Of a stretch of DNA of 37,952 nt, positions 7,631 through 16,687 are shown piece by piece. Positions within the stretch are counted from its first letter, which is position 1; every line of letters begins with the position of its first letter. Below the pieces are notes generated by a model. The model was not told the origin of the DNA and did no database searches. It saw only the letters and a program-made list of their open reading frames with translations. The stretch spans positions 1 to 37,952 of the forward strand of contig CAUFMB010000020.1 of the NCBI GenBank assembly GCA_959026535.1. The letters are read 5' to 3'. Both the position numbers and the translations under genes were made by a program. This DNA is from an uncultured Collinsella sp. GTDB taxonomy: Bacteria > Actinomycetota > Coriobacteriia > Coriobacteriales > Coriobacteriaceae.

Positions 7631-9088
7631 ATGTCAATCGAATCGAGCTTGTCCCTCTTTGCCATGGTGGCGATCGCCGTCCCCATGCTGGGCTCCCTGC
7701 TCATCGTCATGCTGCCGCGTCCCTACGCTAAATGGATCTGCGCCTTTGCCGGCGGCATCGCCACGGTCGCTTCCGTTGGCTTGGCCGCGACGTTTGCCGG
7801 AAACGGCATGAACGCGGTCGATGTAACCTGGGCGAGTATGGGCCAGACCTTGGTCATGGGCTTCATATTCGACCGGATGAGCACGCTGCTCGCACCCGCG
7901 TTCGTCGCTATCGGCCTGCTCGTCGTCATCTATTCGTTCCCGTACATGAGCGATAAGAATAAGGAGCATCCCGACGCGCCCCGTCGTCGCTTCTACGTGT
8001 ACTTCTCCACGTTCATCGGCGCCATGGCCGGTCTCGCCCGCAGCTCCACCATCGTCGGCCAGCTCGTTTTCTTCGAGATCACCGGTGTGTGCTCCTGGGG
8101 CCTCATCAGCTACTACATGACGTCCACGGCCAAGAAGGCCGGTATGAAGGCGCTCATCATCACCCATATCGGCGCTCTGGGACTCTACATCGGCGCGGCC
8201 TTCCTGTTCGCCGGAACCGGCACGTTCGCGCTGAGCGCGATCTCCCAGCTCGATTCCGGTATGAAGACCGTCGTGCTGCTGCTCATCCTGTTCGCTGCTT
8301 GGGCCAAGTCCGCCCAGTTCCCGCTCTACATGTGGCTGCCCTCCGCAATGGAGGCCCCCACGCCCGTTTCCGCCTACCTTCATGGTGCGTCCATGGTTAA
8401 GGTCGGCGTGTGCGTGTTCGCCCGCGCTCTTGCGAGCGCCGGCGATATCCCCGAGATCGTCGGTTGGGTCGCCATCATCGACGCCGTCGTGACCATGCTC
8501 TTCGGCTTCCTCATGTACCTGCCCCAGAAGGATATGAAGCGCCTGCTCGCCTTCTCGACGATCGCGCAGCTCGCCTACGTGTTCTTTGGCCTGGGCCTCT
8601 CCGTGTTCGGAAGCCAGATGGCGTTTAACGGCGCCGTCGAGCACATCTTCAACCACGCGTTCACCAAGACCCTGTTCTTCCTCATCGCTGGCTCTCTCAG
8701 CTTCACGCTGGGAACCCGTATGCTGCCCAAGATCCAGGGCCTCATGAAGAAGTACCCGGTCACGGGCGTGGGCTTTGCGGTCGCCGCGACCGCTATCGCC
8801 GGCGTGCCCCCCATGAGCACGTTCTTTTCCAAGTTCCAGATCATTTCCGGTGGCTTCGCGGTTGGTGCTACCAACACGGTCATCTTTGTCCTCGTGTGCG
8901 TCATGGTCGTCGAGACCGTCGCCACCTTCGCATGGTTCCTGCGTTGGATGGGTAAGGTCCTGCCCGGTGAGCCGAGCGAGACCGTGGCCGCCGGCCAGCC
9001 CCTTCCGCGCGCCATGGCGTTCGTGTTCGTCGTCCTCATGATCATGGTCGTCGTCGCCGGTCCTCTGTCCTCTAGTTGGATGGGTTAG
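7631..9088 (+). CDS. hyfD: Hydrogenase-4 membrane subunit HyfD (antiporter-like)
   Basis: A 485-residue multi-helix protein (E. coli HyfD is 479) of the NuoL/M/N and Mrp antiporter family. Visible marks are QLVFFEITGVCSWGLISYYM (membrane glutamate) and AKSAQFPLYMWLPSAMEAPT, with PVSAYLHGASMVK after it. HyfD is one of the subunits present in Hyf-type (FHL-2) but absent from the smaller Hyc-type hydrogenlyase, so its presence indicates the larger, possibly ion-pumping complex. The site GGGAGAAGGGAGAAACT precedes the ATG. Confidence 0.95.
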   Translation: MSIESSLSLFAMVAIAVPMLGSLLIVMLPRPYAKWICAFAGGIATVASVGLAATFAGNGMNAVDVTWASMGQTLVMGFIFDRMSTLLAPAFVAIGLLVVIYSFPYMSDKNKEHPDAPRRRFYVYFSTFIGAMAGLARSSTIVGQLVFFEITGVCSWGLISYYMTSTAKKAGMKALIITHIGALGLYIGAAFLFAGTGTFALSAISQLDSGMKTVVLLLILFAAWAKSAQFPLYMWLPSAMEAPTPVSAYLHGASMVKVGVCVFARALASAGDIPEIVGWVAIIDAVVTMLFGFLMYLPQKDMKRLLAFSTIAQLAYVFFGLGLSVFGSQMAFNGAVEHIFNHAFTKTLFFLIAGSLSFTLGTRMLPKIQGLMKKYPVTGVGFAVAATAIAGVPPMSTFFSKFQIISGGFAVGATNTVIFVLVCVMVVETVATFAWFLRWMGKVLPGEPSETVAAGQPLPRAMAFVFVVLMIMVVVAGPLSSSWMG

Positions 9089-9098
9089 GAGGTAGGAC

Positions 9099-9752
9099 AT
9101 GGGTTATTCGTTAGTCAATATCCTGGGCGGTCTTCTGATCGTGACCTCCACCATGGTGGTCGTCTCGAAGACCATCCCGTCCGCCATCAAGTGGTACGCG
9201 ATCCAGTCGGTTGTCCTGGTGGGCGTGCTGCTCACCCTGGGCCTCACCACCGGTGCCACCGAGCTTCTCATGTGGGCCGCGTCGGCCTTCGTCACCAAGG
9301 TGATCCTCGTTCCGTTCATTCTCAACCGTGCCTACAAGAAGATGGGTTCGCCTGCCGATAGCACGCTGACCTCCTCCATCAAGCCGGCCTGGACCATCAT
9401 CCTCACCGGTCTGGAGGTGGCCGTCTGCTTCGCGGTGGTCACGCGCCTGAGCCTGCCCACCGCCGAGGTGGCCACTCCGGCCCTCGCCATCAGCTTCGCG
9501 CACTTCTTCGTCGGCCTCACGTGCATCATCTCCCAGCGCAACATCCTCAAGCAGATCTTCGGGTACTGCCTTATGGAGAACGGTAGCCACGTGACGCTCG
9601 CTCTGCTCGCGCCCACGGCCCCCGAGATCATCGAGATCGGCATCGCCACCGACGCCATCTTCGCCGTCATCATCATGTCCGCCGTCGTCGTGAGGATTTG
9701 GAACGACACCAAGTCGCTCGACTCCCACGACCTGACCGAATTGAAGGGGTAG
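9099..9752 (+). CDS. hyfE: Hydrogenase-4 membrane subunit HyfE
   Basis: A 217-residue protein with several membrane helices, next in size to E. coli HyfE (216). Its N-terminal part resembles the NuoK-like fold, and SFAHFFVGLTCIISQRNILK with QIFGYCLMENGSHVTLALLA is typical of HyfE. It is a small subunit of the ion-translocating membrane arm. The gene sits ten bases after hyfD with GGAGG close to the ATG, and three bases before hyfF. Confidence 0.93.
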   Translation: MGYSLVNILGGLLIVTSTMVVVSKTIPSAIKWYAIQSVVLVGVLLTLGLTTGATELLMWAASAFVTKVILVPFILNRAYKKMGSPADSTLTSSIKPAWTIILTGLEVAVCFAVVTRLSLPTAEVATPALAISFAHFFVGLTCIISQRNILKQIFGYCLMENGSHVTLALLAPTAPEIIEIGIATDAIFAVIIMSAVVVRIWNDTKSLDSHDLTELKG

Positions 9753-9755
9753 GCC

Positions 9756-11321
9756 ATGGATGTTTCAATGCTGACGGTCGCCCTGCTCGCTTGTCCTCTC
9801 GTCTTCTCCCTGATTATGGCTGCGCTCCCCAAGACGACGTCCTACAACGTCTTCGCGGGGCTCAACACCATCTCCGTCGCGGCGACCCTTGTCCTTTCGG
9901 TCGTCACCGCGGGAACCATGCTCTCGAGCGGGCAGAATATCGACGCTTTGGGCCTGTGGCTCCATCTCGATTCGCTCTCGTCGATCTTCGTCCTTCTGGT
10001 GGGCATCATCGGGTTCATCACCGGCGTGTACTCCATCTCCTATATCAAGATCGATATCGAGGAGAAGACCATGCCGGCCGAGCGCACCAAGCAGTACTAC
10101 GCGCTGTTCAGCCTGTTCGTCTTCACGATGCTGCTCGCCTGCCTGTCCAACAACATCATCCTCACCTGGGCGGCGGTCGAGGCCACTACGCTGTCGACCG
10201 TGTTCCTCGTGGGCATCTACAAGAACAAGCAGGCGCTCGAGGCGTCTTGGAAGTACGCGATGGTCTGCACCGCCGGTGTGGCCTTCGGCCTGTTCGGCAC
10301 GCTGCTCATCTACGCGAACGCCGCCGATATCATGCCCAACGCGCATGAGGCCGCCTTCCTCACCTCCATCATGCCCTACGCCGACCAGTTCGACCCGATG
10401 CTCGTGCGCCTCGCGTTCGCGTTCATCGTCATCGGCTTCGGCACCAAGGCGGGCCTGTTCCCCATGCACACCTGGCTGCCCGACGCGCACTCCCAGGCTC
10501 CGAGCCCGGTCTCCGCGCTGCTCTCGGGCGTGCTGCTCAAGTGCGCCATGCTGGTGATCATCCGCTTCTACTCCCTGTCCATCATCACGGTGGGCGACAC
10601 CTATCCGCGAACGCTCCTGCTCATCCTGGGCACGCTGTCCATCCTGGTGGCTGCCCTGTGCATCTTCAAGCAGGACGATATCAAGCGCCGCTTCGCGTAC
10701 TCCTCCGTCGACAACGTCGGCGTGGTCGCGCTGTGCCTGGGTATCGGTGGCCCGCTCGGTATCGCCGCCTGCCTGCTGCACTGCATCTTCCACGGCTTCA
10801 CGAAGGCGCTCGCCTTCTGCATGGCCGGTAACATCCAGCACATCTACCACACCCGCGACCTGAACAAGATCAAGGGCGTCGTCGAGATCGCTCCCGTCAC
10901 GGCAGCGCTCACCATCATCGCCCTGCTCGCGCTCGCCGCCTTCCCGCCGTTCGCCCTGTTCATCTCCGAGTTCCTCACCTTCGTGGCCGGCGTTCAGTCC
11001 GGTCCCATCTGGGTGGTCGTGCTCGTGGCCATCGGCCTCACCGGCGTGTACTTCGCCCTTACCGGCATCGCGCTCAAGTCCATCTTCGGCAAGGCGCCCG
11101 AGGGCATGAAGCGCCACGAGGTGCCCGCCCTCATGATCATCCCCGAGATCGCCCTCGCGATCGTGGTCATGTGGTTCGGTATCGCCACCCCGGTCACCAT
11201 CACGAGCGGCGTCGAGGATGCAACGTCCGTCGTTTTGAACCAGAGCGTCGAAGAGCTCCACGAGGCCCCTCTCTACCGCATGGTGTTCAGTTCCCAGACC
11301 AAGACAAGTGAGGTGAATTAG
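9756..11321 (+). CDS. hyfF: Hydrogenase-4 membrane subunit HyfF (antiporter-like)
   Basis: A 521-residue antiporter-like membrane subunit (E. coli HyfF is 526), the third of this type in the operon together with hyfB and hyfD. Family segments include WAAVEATTLSTVFLVGIYKN, GFGTKAGLFPMHTWLPDAHS and FKQDDIKRRFAYSSVDNVGV, holding the conserved glutamate, lysine and histidine of the proton path. Three such subunits give the complex a membrane arm like that of complex I. It starts three bases after hyfE and ends four bases before hyfG. Confidence 0.95.
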   Translation: MDVSMLTVALLACPLVFSLIMAALPKTTSYNVFAGLNTISVAATLVLSVVTAGTMLSSGQNIDALGLWLHLDSLSSIFVLLVGIIGFITGVYSISYIKIDIEEKTMPAERTKQYYALFSLFVFTMLLACLSNNIILTWAAVEATTLSTVFLVGIYKNKQALEASWKYAMVCTAGVAFGLFGTLLIYANAADIMPNAHEAAFLTSIMPYADQFDPMLVRLAFAFIVIGFGTKAGLFPMHTWLPDAHSQAPSPVSALLSGVLLKCAMLVIIRFYSLSIITVGDTYPRTLLLILGTLSILVAALCIFKQDDIKRRFAYSSVDNVGVVALCLGIGGPLGIAACLLHCIFHGFTKALAFCMAGNIQHIYHTRDLNKIKGVVEIAPVTAALTIIALLALAAFPPFALFISEFLTFVAGVQSGPIWVVVLVAIGLTGVYFALTGIALKSIFGKAPEGMKRHEVPALMIIPEIALAIVVMWFGIATPVTITSGVEDATSVVLNQSVEELHEAPLYRMVFSSQTKTSEVN

Positions 11322-11325
11322 CACC

Positions 11326-13098
11326 ATGGCAGAACCTGAAAAGAAGGACTACGCTCGTCGCTGCGAAAGCCACGTCGAGGCCCTGCGTGCTGCAGTGCCG
11401 GGCGCTATCGAGAAGGTCGAATGGCAGTGCGAGGACCAGCTGACGATCACCGTCAAGCAGGACAAGCTGCCCGAGGCCGTCCACTACCTGTACTACGAGC
11501 GCTACGGCTGGATTCCCGTGATTATCGGCAACGATGAGCGCAGCCTGTGCGGCCGTTACGCCGTGTATTACGTCATCTCCATGGAGGGGGAGGACCCCGG
11601 CTGGGTGACCGTGCGCACCGAGGTCGATCCCGCCAAGATGACGTTCCCGTCCGTGACGCCGTTCGTCCCCGCCTGCGTGTGGGGCGAGCGCGAGCTGCGC
11701 GACATGTTCGGCCTGATCCCCGAGGGTCTGCCCGACCGTCGCCGCCTGGTACTGCCCGATGACTGGCCCAGCGGCCTGTACCCGCTGCGCAAGGACTCCA
11801 TGGACTACCGCTTCCGTCCCGCTCCCGCGAGCGACATGGAAAACTACGAGTTCTTGGCCGACACCAAGGGCAAGGAGACCACGCTCGTCCCCATGGGCCC
11901 GCTGCACATTACCTCCGACGAGCCTGGCCACTTCCGCCTGTTCGTCGAGGGCGAGACTATCGTCGACGCCGACTACCGTCTGTTCTACGTGCACCGCGGC
12001 ATGGAGAAAGTCGCCGAGACGCGCCTGAACTATGACGCCGTGACGTTCCTCGCCGACCGCATCTGCGGTATCTGCGGCTGCGCCCACTCGGTGGCCTACG
12101 CCGAGGCCGTCGAGCGCGCCCAGGGCATTCATGTCCCGCCGCGCGCCCAGTACATCCGCGCCATCATGCTCGAGGTCGAGCGTCTGCACTCGCACCTGCT
12201 CAATATTGGCCTCGCATCGCACTACACGGGCTTCGACTCCGGCTTCCAGCAGTTCTTCCGCGTCCGCGAGAAGTCCATGGACCTGGCCGAGAAGCTCTCC
12301 GGTCACCGCAAGACCTACGGCCTCAACGTGATCGGCGGCGTGCGTCGCGACATTTTGGCCGAGCAGAAGCTCTCCACGCTCACGACCATCCACCAGCTGC
12401 GCTCCGAGGTTCAGGAACTCGTCGACGTCTTGCTCTCCACGCCCAACTTTATCGAGCGTACGAGCGGTATTGGCATCTTGGACCGCAAGATCGCACGCGA
12501 CTTCTCGCCGGTCGGCCCGCTCATGCGTGGCTCGGGCTATGCCCGCGACGTGCGCTTTGACCATCCCTTCGACGGCTACGCCGATCCGGATGTTCAGAAG
12601 ATGCATGCTGCCACGGCCGACACCTGCGATGCCTTCGGCCGTACCGCCGTTCGCATCCAGGAGGTCTACGATTCGATCGACATGATCGAGACCATGCTCG
12701 AGAACTGCCCGTCGGGCCCCATCCTCACCACGGATTGGGAGTACACCCCGCACAAGTACGCTATCGGCGCCACCGAGGCACCGCGCGGCGAGGACGTGCA
12801 CTGGGCCATGCTCGGCAACAACCAGAAGTGCTACCGCTGGCGCGCCAAGGCAGCTACGTACAGCAACTGGCCGGTCCTGCGCTACATGTTCCGCGGCAAC
12901 ACCGTGGGCGACGCGGCGCTGATCGTCGGCTCGCTCGACCCGTGCTACTCCTGCACCGACCGCGTGACGGTGACCGATGTCGCCGCCAAGCGCGACCACG
13001 TGCTCGACAAGGAGCAGTTCGAGAACGTCTGGCGCGACAAGTCGCCGCTTGCGGGCGAGGGCACCATGGCCGCTCCGCTCGATGAGGAGGCGCTCTAA
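11326..13098 (+). CDS. hyfG: Hydrogenase-4 large (NiFe catalytic) subunit HyfG
   Basis: The 590-residue catalytic subunit of a group 4 [NiFe] hydrogenase, reducing protons to H2 on the cytoplasmic side. Roughly the first 170 residues are a NuoC-like domain (WGERELRDMFGLIPEG) and the rest is NuoD/large-subunit-like. Nickel ligands are C247 and C250 in RICGICGCAHS and C540 and C543 in DPCYSCTDR. After Arg546 a 44-residue tail remains, beginning VTVTDV, equivalent to the C-terminal peptide that HycI removes from E. coli HycE after nickel insertion. The processing protease is encoded in the same operon (15183). E. coli HyfG has 555 residues and HycE 569, so this one is slightly long. Confidence 0.96.
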   Translation: MAEPEKKDYARRCESHVEALRAAVPGAIEKVEWQCEDQLTITVKQDKLPEAVHYLYYERYGWIPVIIGNDERSLCGRYAVYYVISMEGEDPGWVTVRTEVDPAKMTFPSVTPFVPACVWGERELRDMFGLIPEGLPDRRRLVLPDDWPSGLYPLRKDSMDYRFRPAPASDMENYEFLADTKGKETTLVPMGPLHITSDEPGHFRLFVEGETIVDADYRLFYVHRGMEKVAETRLNYDAVTFLADRICGICGCAHSVAYAEAVERAQGIHVPPRAQYIRAIMLEVERLHSHLLNIGLASHYTGFDSGFQQFFRVREKSMDLAEKLSGHRKTYGLNVIGGVRRDILAEQKLSTLTTIHQLRSEVQELVDVLLSTPNFIERTSGIGILDRKIARDFSPVGPLMRGSGYARDVRFDHPFDGYADPDVQKMHAATADTCDAFGRTAVRIQEVYDSIDMIETMLENCPSGPILTTDWEYTPHKYAIGATEAPRGEDVHWAMLGNNQKCYRWRAKAATYSNWPVLRYMFRGNTVGDAALIVGSLDPCYSCTDRVTVTDVAAKRDHVLDKEQFENVWRDKSPLAGEGTMAAPLDEEAL

Positions 13099-13099
13099 T

Positions 13100-13816
13100 A
13101 TGCTGAAGCTTTGGAAGGTTAACGCCAAGGCCGGCGACGCGACGGTCAAGTACCCGTTTGCGCCGTTTCCCACCAACAAGGACATGCGCGGCAAGCCCGA
13201 GCACAACGCCGAGCTCTGCATCGCCTGCGGTGCCTGTGGCGTGGCATGCCCGGCCGATGCCATTCGCATGGACACCGACCTTGCGGCCGATACCATTACC
13301 TGGTCGATCGACTACGGCCGCTGCATCTTTTGCGGCCGTTGCGAGGAGGCCTGCCCCATGGAGGCCATCAAGCTCACCGAGGAGTTTGAGCTGGCCGTCA
13401 TGAGCAAGGACGACCTCACCAGCAAGAGCGTCTACACGCTCGAGCACTGCTCGCGCTGCGGCAAGCCGTTCGCCCCGCACAAGGAGATCGACTACGCTAA
13501 GCGCCTGCTGCAAAAGGCCGGCGGCATGGAGGCCGAGCAGGCCGCCCGTACCGTCGGTATGTGCCAGGAGTGCAAGCGCGAGCTCGACGCCCTGCGCGCC
13601 GCCTCGGCCGTAAAGACCGGCAACGCGCACGGCATGGCTGCCAACGAGACGCTTGCGTCCGGTGAGCCCCAGGGCCCCGGCATGGAGCATCTGGGCGGCC
13701 ACGGTGTGAACCCGGAGTATATCGACCGCGAGCTCAACCCCGATGCGCCCGAGATTCCCGCCGGTCCGGCGCCGGTCGAGGGCATCATCATGGATTTTGA
13801 AACGAAGGAGGAGTAA
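13100..13816 (+). CDS. hyfH: Hydrogenase-4 ferredoxin-like subunit HyfH (NuoI-like)
   Basis: A 238-residue protein carrying two [4Fe-4S] clusters: C40/C43/C46/C50 and C75/C78/C81/C85, as in HycF/HyfH and NuoI, passing electrons from the formate dehydrogenase module to HyfI. A second cysteine set, C117/C120 with C155/C158 (CSRCGK and CQECKRE), looks like a small metal-binding ribbon as also seen in HycF. Beyond it lies a tail of about 75 residues rich in Gly, Pro and acidic residues that makes the protein longer than E. coli HyfH (about 180). The ATG at 13100 lies one base after hyfG; GAGGAGG inside the hyfG end provides the ribosome site. Confidence 0.94.
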   Translation: MLKLWKVNAKAGDATVKYPFAPFPTNKDMRGKPEHNAELCIACGACGVACPADAIRMDTDLAADTITWSIDYGRCIFCGRCEEACPMEAIKLTEEFELAVMSKDDLTSKSVYTLEHCSRCGKPFAPHKEIDYAKRLLQKAGGMEAEQAARTVGMCQECKRELDALRAASAVKTGNAHGMAANETLASGEPQGPGMEHLGGHGVNPEYIDRELNPDAPEIPAGPAPVEGIIMDFETKEE

Positions 13817-13818
13817 CC

Positions 13819-14601
13819 ATGGCCGAACCCACGCTTTTGCCCGAGCGGCTTCAGTACCGCCCGACCAAGATCGAGCTCGACGAGAGCATCGAGAAGGCCA
13901 AGGCGACCCTTCTTAAGAAGATCAAGCGCTCGGTGTACGTCTACCGTGTCGACTGCGGCGGCTGCAACGGCTGCGAGATCGAGATCTTCGGTTCCATCAC
14001 GCCCGTCTTTGACGTCGAGCGCTTTGGCATCAAGGTCGTGCCCTCGCCCCGTCACGCCGATGTGCTGCTGTACACCGGCGCCGTGACGCGTGCCATGCGC
14101 ATGCCGGCCCTGCGCGCGTTTGAGGCCGCACCCGATCCCAAGATCGTGGTGTCCTATGGCGCGTGCGGCTGCACCGGCGGTATCTTCTACGACAACTACT
14201 GCGTCTGGGGCGGCACGGATAAGATTCTGCCGGTCGATGTCTACATCCCCGGCTGCCCGCCCAGCCCCGCGCAGACCGTCTACGGCTTTGCCATGGCGCT
14301 CGGTCTGCTGGACCAAAAGCTCCATGCCGAGACCACGGTGGAGGCTGCCGGCGAGCAGGCCGATATCCTGCATCCCGGCGTGCCGTACAAGCTGCGCGTT
14401 GCCATCGAGCGCGAGGCTCGCGCCATGAGCGGCTACCGTTACGGCCGCGACCTGGCCAACGAGTTTATGGATACGCTCGAGGGCGCGCCCAAGGGTGATA
14501 TCCGAGGTGCCATGGCGCTGCTCATCGACAAGCAGGACGATCCGCGCCGCGTTGAGGTCTACTCGGCGCTGCAGGATCTGGTGCTGGCCGGAGGTCACTA
14601 G
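13819..14601 (+). CDS. hyfI: Hydrogenase-4 small subunit HyfI (NuoB-like)
   Basis: A 260-residue small subunit holding the proximal [4Fe-4S] cluster next to the NiFe site. Cysteines are at C46, C49 and C52 (DCGGCNGCEIEIF), C116 and C118 (GACGCTGG) and C146 (PGCPPSP), the group 4 small-subunit/NuoB pattern. It resembles HycG (255) and HyfI (252) in length. It has no Tat signal, consistent with a cytoplasm-facing complex. It starts two bases after hyfH and directly abuts hycH. Confidence 0.95.
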   Translation: MAEPTLLPERLQYRPTKIELDESIEKAKATLLKKIKRSVYVYRVDCGGCNGCEIEIFGSITPVFDVERFGIKVVPSPRHADVLLYTGAVTRAMRMPALRAFEAAPDPKIVVSYGACGCTGGIFYDNYCVWGGTDKILPVDVYIPGCPPSPAQTVYGFAMALGLLDQKLHAETTVEAAGEQADILHPGVPYKLRVAIEREARAMSGYRYGRDLANEFMDTLEGAPKGDIRGAMALLIDKQDDPRRVEVYSALQDLVLAGGH

Positions 14602-15183
14602 ATGGAGCTCACGGACCGCTCTGGTTACTTTGCGGGCCCCGGCATGCTCGGCGGCTCTTTTGGCGATGCCTCGCGCGCAAGCGACGAGGCCGCCGAGGGC
14701 GTCGCCGACCCCTGCCTGGGCCATGCGCCCGACCAGGTGGTCTTCTACGAGCTCACGCGTAAGTTTGTGGAGACCGAGGAAGACGTTCCCCAGGAGGCCT
14801 GCGACGTGCTGTACTACACGCTCGCCGTGGGCCACCACACCGGCGTGCTCGACTGCTTTGAGCCGCGCCTGTCGGTGCCGGTGGATGTGTTTTATTCGCT
14901 CGTCGACGCGCTGCCGGAGGGGGAGGCCAAAACCAAGTTCGAGGCCATCCGCTCCTTTGGCGAGTGCCAGCTCGACAAGGCGGCGGTGCCGTCGCTGCTC
15001 GAGGCCTGCGACACGCTGCTCGACGAGCGCGGTTTTCGCGGGTCGGCCAAGGCCGGCATCTCGGTGTTCGACGACGACTTTGGCCTGCATGCCCAGCAGG
15101 TCGCGTTTTTGATGAAATTCCGCGATCTGGTGGAGCGCGTGCGCGGTGTGTCGGGTGTGTATCTGACGGGAAGGTTGCAGTAA
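14602..15183 (+). CDS. hycH: Formate hydrogenlyase maturation protein HycH
   Basis: A soluble protein of 193 residues matching the HycH/HyfJ family by QVVFYELTRKFV near residue 40 and DVLYYTLAVGHHTGVLDCF near residue 70. HycH is needed for maturation of the hydrogenase large subunit in E. coli, with unknown biochemical detail. Longer than E. coli HycH (136), mainly through an N-terminal stretch of about 35 residues and a longer C-terminus. No gap separates it from hyfI, and its stop overlaps the start of hycI by one base (TAATG), so expression is tightly coupled. Confidence 0.85.
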   Translation: MELTDRSGYFAGPGMLGGSFGDASRASDEAAEGVADPCLGHAPDQVVFYELTRKFVETEEDVPQEACDVLYYTLAVGHHTGVLDCFEPRLSVPVDVFYSLVDALPEGEAKTKFEAIRSFGECQLDKAAVPSLLEACDTLLDERGFRGSAKAGISVFDDDFGLHAQQVAFLMKFRDLVERVRGVSGVYLTGRLQ

Positions 15184-15686
15184 TGGGTCGCGTTGTGGAT
15201 GGTCGTGTGAACGGCGCCCCGTTTGCGGGTATCGTGCTCACGGCGGGAAGCGTGCTGCGTGCCGACGATGCCGCCGGCCCTGTGCTCTCCAAAAAGATGG
15301 AGGACGCGCCCATTGCCGGTTGGTACACCATCGACGGTGGCCAAACGCCTGAGGACGACATCATCGAGGTCAAGCGCGAGCGTCCGCCTCGCCTGGTCTT
15401 GGTCGATGCCGCCGACATGGCACTGCCCGTCGGGTCCATCCGCTTGCTCGACAAACGTGACGTGGCCCGCAAGTCGATGTTCACCACGCATTCGCTTCCC
15501 TTGTCGATTCTGATCGAAGAGATTGAGCAATCGTGTGATGATATCGTCTTCGTTGGGATTCAGCCGGGCGACACGGAGTTCTACAACCCCATGTCCCCGG
15601 AGGTCTTTGAGGCCGTCGACGCCGTGTACGACGCCGTGGCCGCCAACGACTTTTCCCACTTTGTCCGCTTGGGGCAGGAGCTATAG
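15183..15686 (+). CDS. hycI: Hydrogenase large-subunit maturation endopeptidase HycI
   Basis: A nickel-dependent aspartic endopeptidase of 167 residues (E. coli HycI is 156) that trims the C-terminus of the large subunit after nickel insertion. The metal-binding pattern is visible: D29 in VLRADDAAGP, D75 in LVLVDAADM and H103 in TTHSLPLS, and GIQPGDTEFYNPMSP matches the C-terminal HycI signature. The substrate is presumably HyfG (11326), which keeps a 44-residue tail after DPCYSCTDR. The ATG at 15183 overlaps the hycH stop; a longer in-frame extension upstream lies wholly within hycH. Confidence 0.93.
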   Translation: MGRVVDGRVNGAPFAGIVLTAGSVLRADDAAGPVLSKKMEDAPIAGWYTIDGGQTPEDDIIEVKRERPPRLVLVDAADMALPVGSIRLLDKRDVARKSMFTTHSLPLSILIEEIEQSCDDIVFVGIQPGDTEFYNPMSPEVFEAVDAVYDAVAANDFSHFVRLGQEL

Positions 15687-15725
15687 CAGCGCTTGCCTCT
15701 GCTGAATAGGAAAGAAGTGATTGAC

Positions 15726-16565
15726 ATGGCAGATTCCAAGGTGGAGTACCCCGCTCCCGATTGCCTGGCGCCCGCCGCGATCGAGGCCAAGACCGAGGCC
15801 GCCGGCGTGACCAAGGCTAACCTGCCGGTCGCTAAGGCCTTTCTGTTGGCAATGTTCGCCGGCGCGTTTATCGCCTTCGGTGGCCTGTTCTTTACGGTGT
15901 TTTTGAGCGATAGCACGCTGGGCTGGGGTGCCCAGCGCGTCGTGGGCGGCCTGTGCTTTTGCCTGGGCCTGGTGCTGGTGCTGGTGTGCGGCGCCGAGCT
16001 GTTTACCGGCAATTCGCTTATGGTCTGCGCGCTCAAGAGCAAAAAGATCACCCTTGTCCAGATGCTTAAGGCCTGGGTCGTCGTGTGGGTCGGCAATTTT
16101 GTCGGTGCTCTGTTCATCGTCTTTTTGGTGTACATGGCCGGCATCTATAAACTCAACGGCGAGGCGGTCGCCAACTCCATGGTGAGCGTCGCCGCCGGCA
16201 AGGTGACGATCGACTGGGTGACGATCTTCTTCCGTGGCATCCTGTGCAATATCTTTGTGTGCCTGGCCGTGTGGATTGGTACTGCGGGCAAGACCGTAGT
16301 CGATAAGGTTGTGGGCATTTTGCTGCCCATCTCCGCCTTTGTGGCCTGCGGTTTTGAGCACTGCGTTGCCAACATGTACTTTTTGCCTATTGGTGCCGTG
16401 ATGCACGCGTGCGGCTATGGTGCCGACGTCGCCGGCGCCGATGCGCTCAACGCTGCGGGCATTGCGTTTAACTTGTCCGCCGCCACGCTGGGCAACATCG
16501 TGGGCGGCGCGGTTCTGATCGCGCTCGGCTACTGGTTTGTCTACGCCAAGAAGTCCGAGGCGTAA
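15726..16565 (+). CDS. focA: Formate/nitrite channel (FocA/FdhC-like)
   Basis: A 279-residue FNT-family channel, a pentameric pore for small monovalent acids, with six hydrophobic segments. Family marks are CGAELFTGNSLMVCALKSKK and GFEHCVANMYFLPIGAVMH, the latter carrying the conserved pore histidine. The position, 39 bases after hycI and as last gene before a strong terminator, points to formate as substrate, delivering external formate to FdhF or exporting excess. Nitrite cannot be excluded from sequence alone. The ATG at 15726 is preceded by AGGAAAGAAG. Confidence 0.9.
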   Translation: MADSKVEYPAPDCLAPAAIEAKTEAAGVTKANLPVAKAFLLAMFAGAFIAFGGLFFTVFLSDSTLGWGAQRVVGGLCFCLGLVLVLVCGAELFTGNSLMVCALKSKKITLVQMLKAWVVVWVGNFVGALFIVFLVYMAGIYKLNGEAVANSMVSVAAGKVTIDWVTIFFRGILCNIFVCLAVWIGTAGKTVVDKVVGILLPISAFVACGFEHCVANMYFLPIGAVMHACGYGADVAGADALNAAGIAFNLSAATLGNIVGGAVLIALGYWFVYAKKSEA

Positions 16566-16587
16566 GGTACCGTCTGTTTGACGTTGG

Positions 16588-16623
16588 GCCTCCCGCGGGG
16601 CGTTGCCGTGCGGGAGGCTTTTT
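16588..16623 (+). terminator. Rho-independent terminator after focA
   Basis: GCCTCCCGC (16588-16596) pairs perfectly with GCGGGAGGC (16610-16618), followed by TTTTT (16619-16623). It ends the formate hydrogenlyase locus. Confidence 0.92.
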
Positions 16624-16687
16624 GGGTCTGGGGCTCGTTGGCGTGCTGCTGGCCTGTTGTGTTTGACCTGTGAAAGGGGTAATCGAG

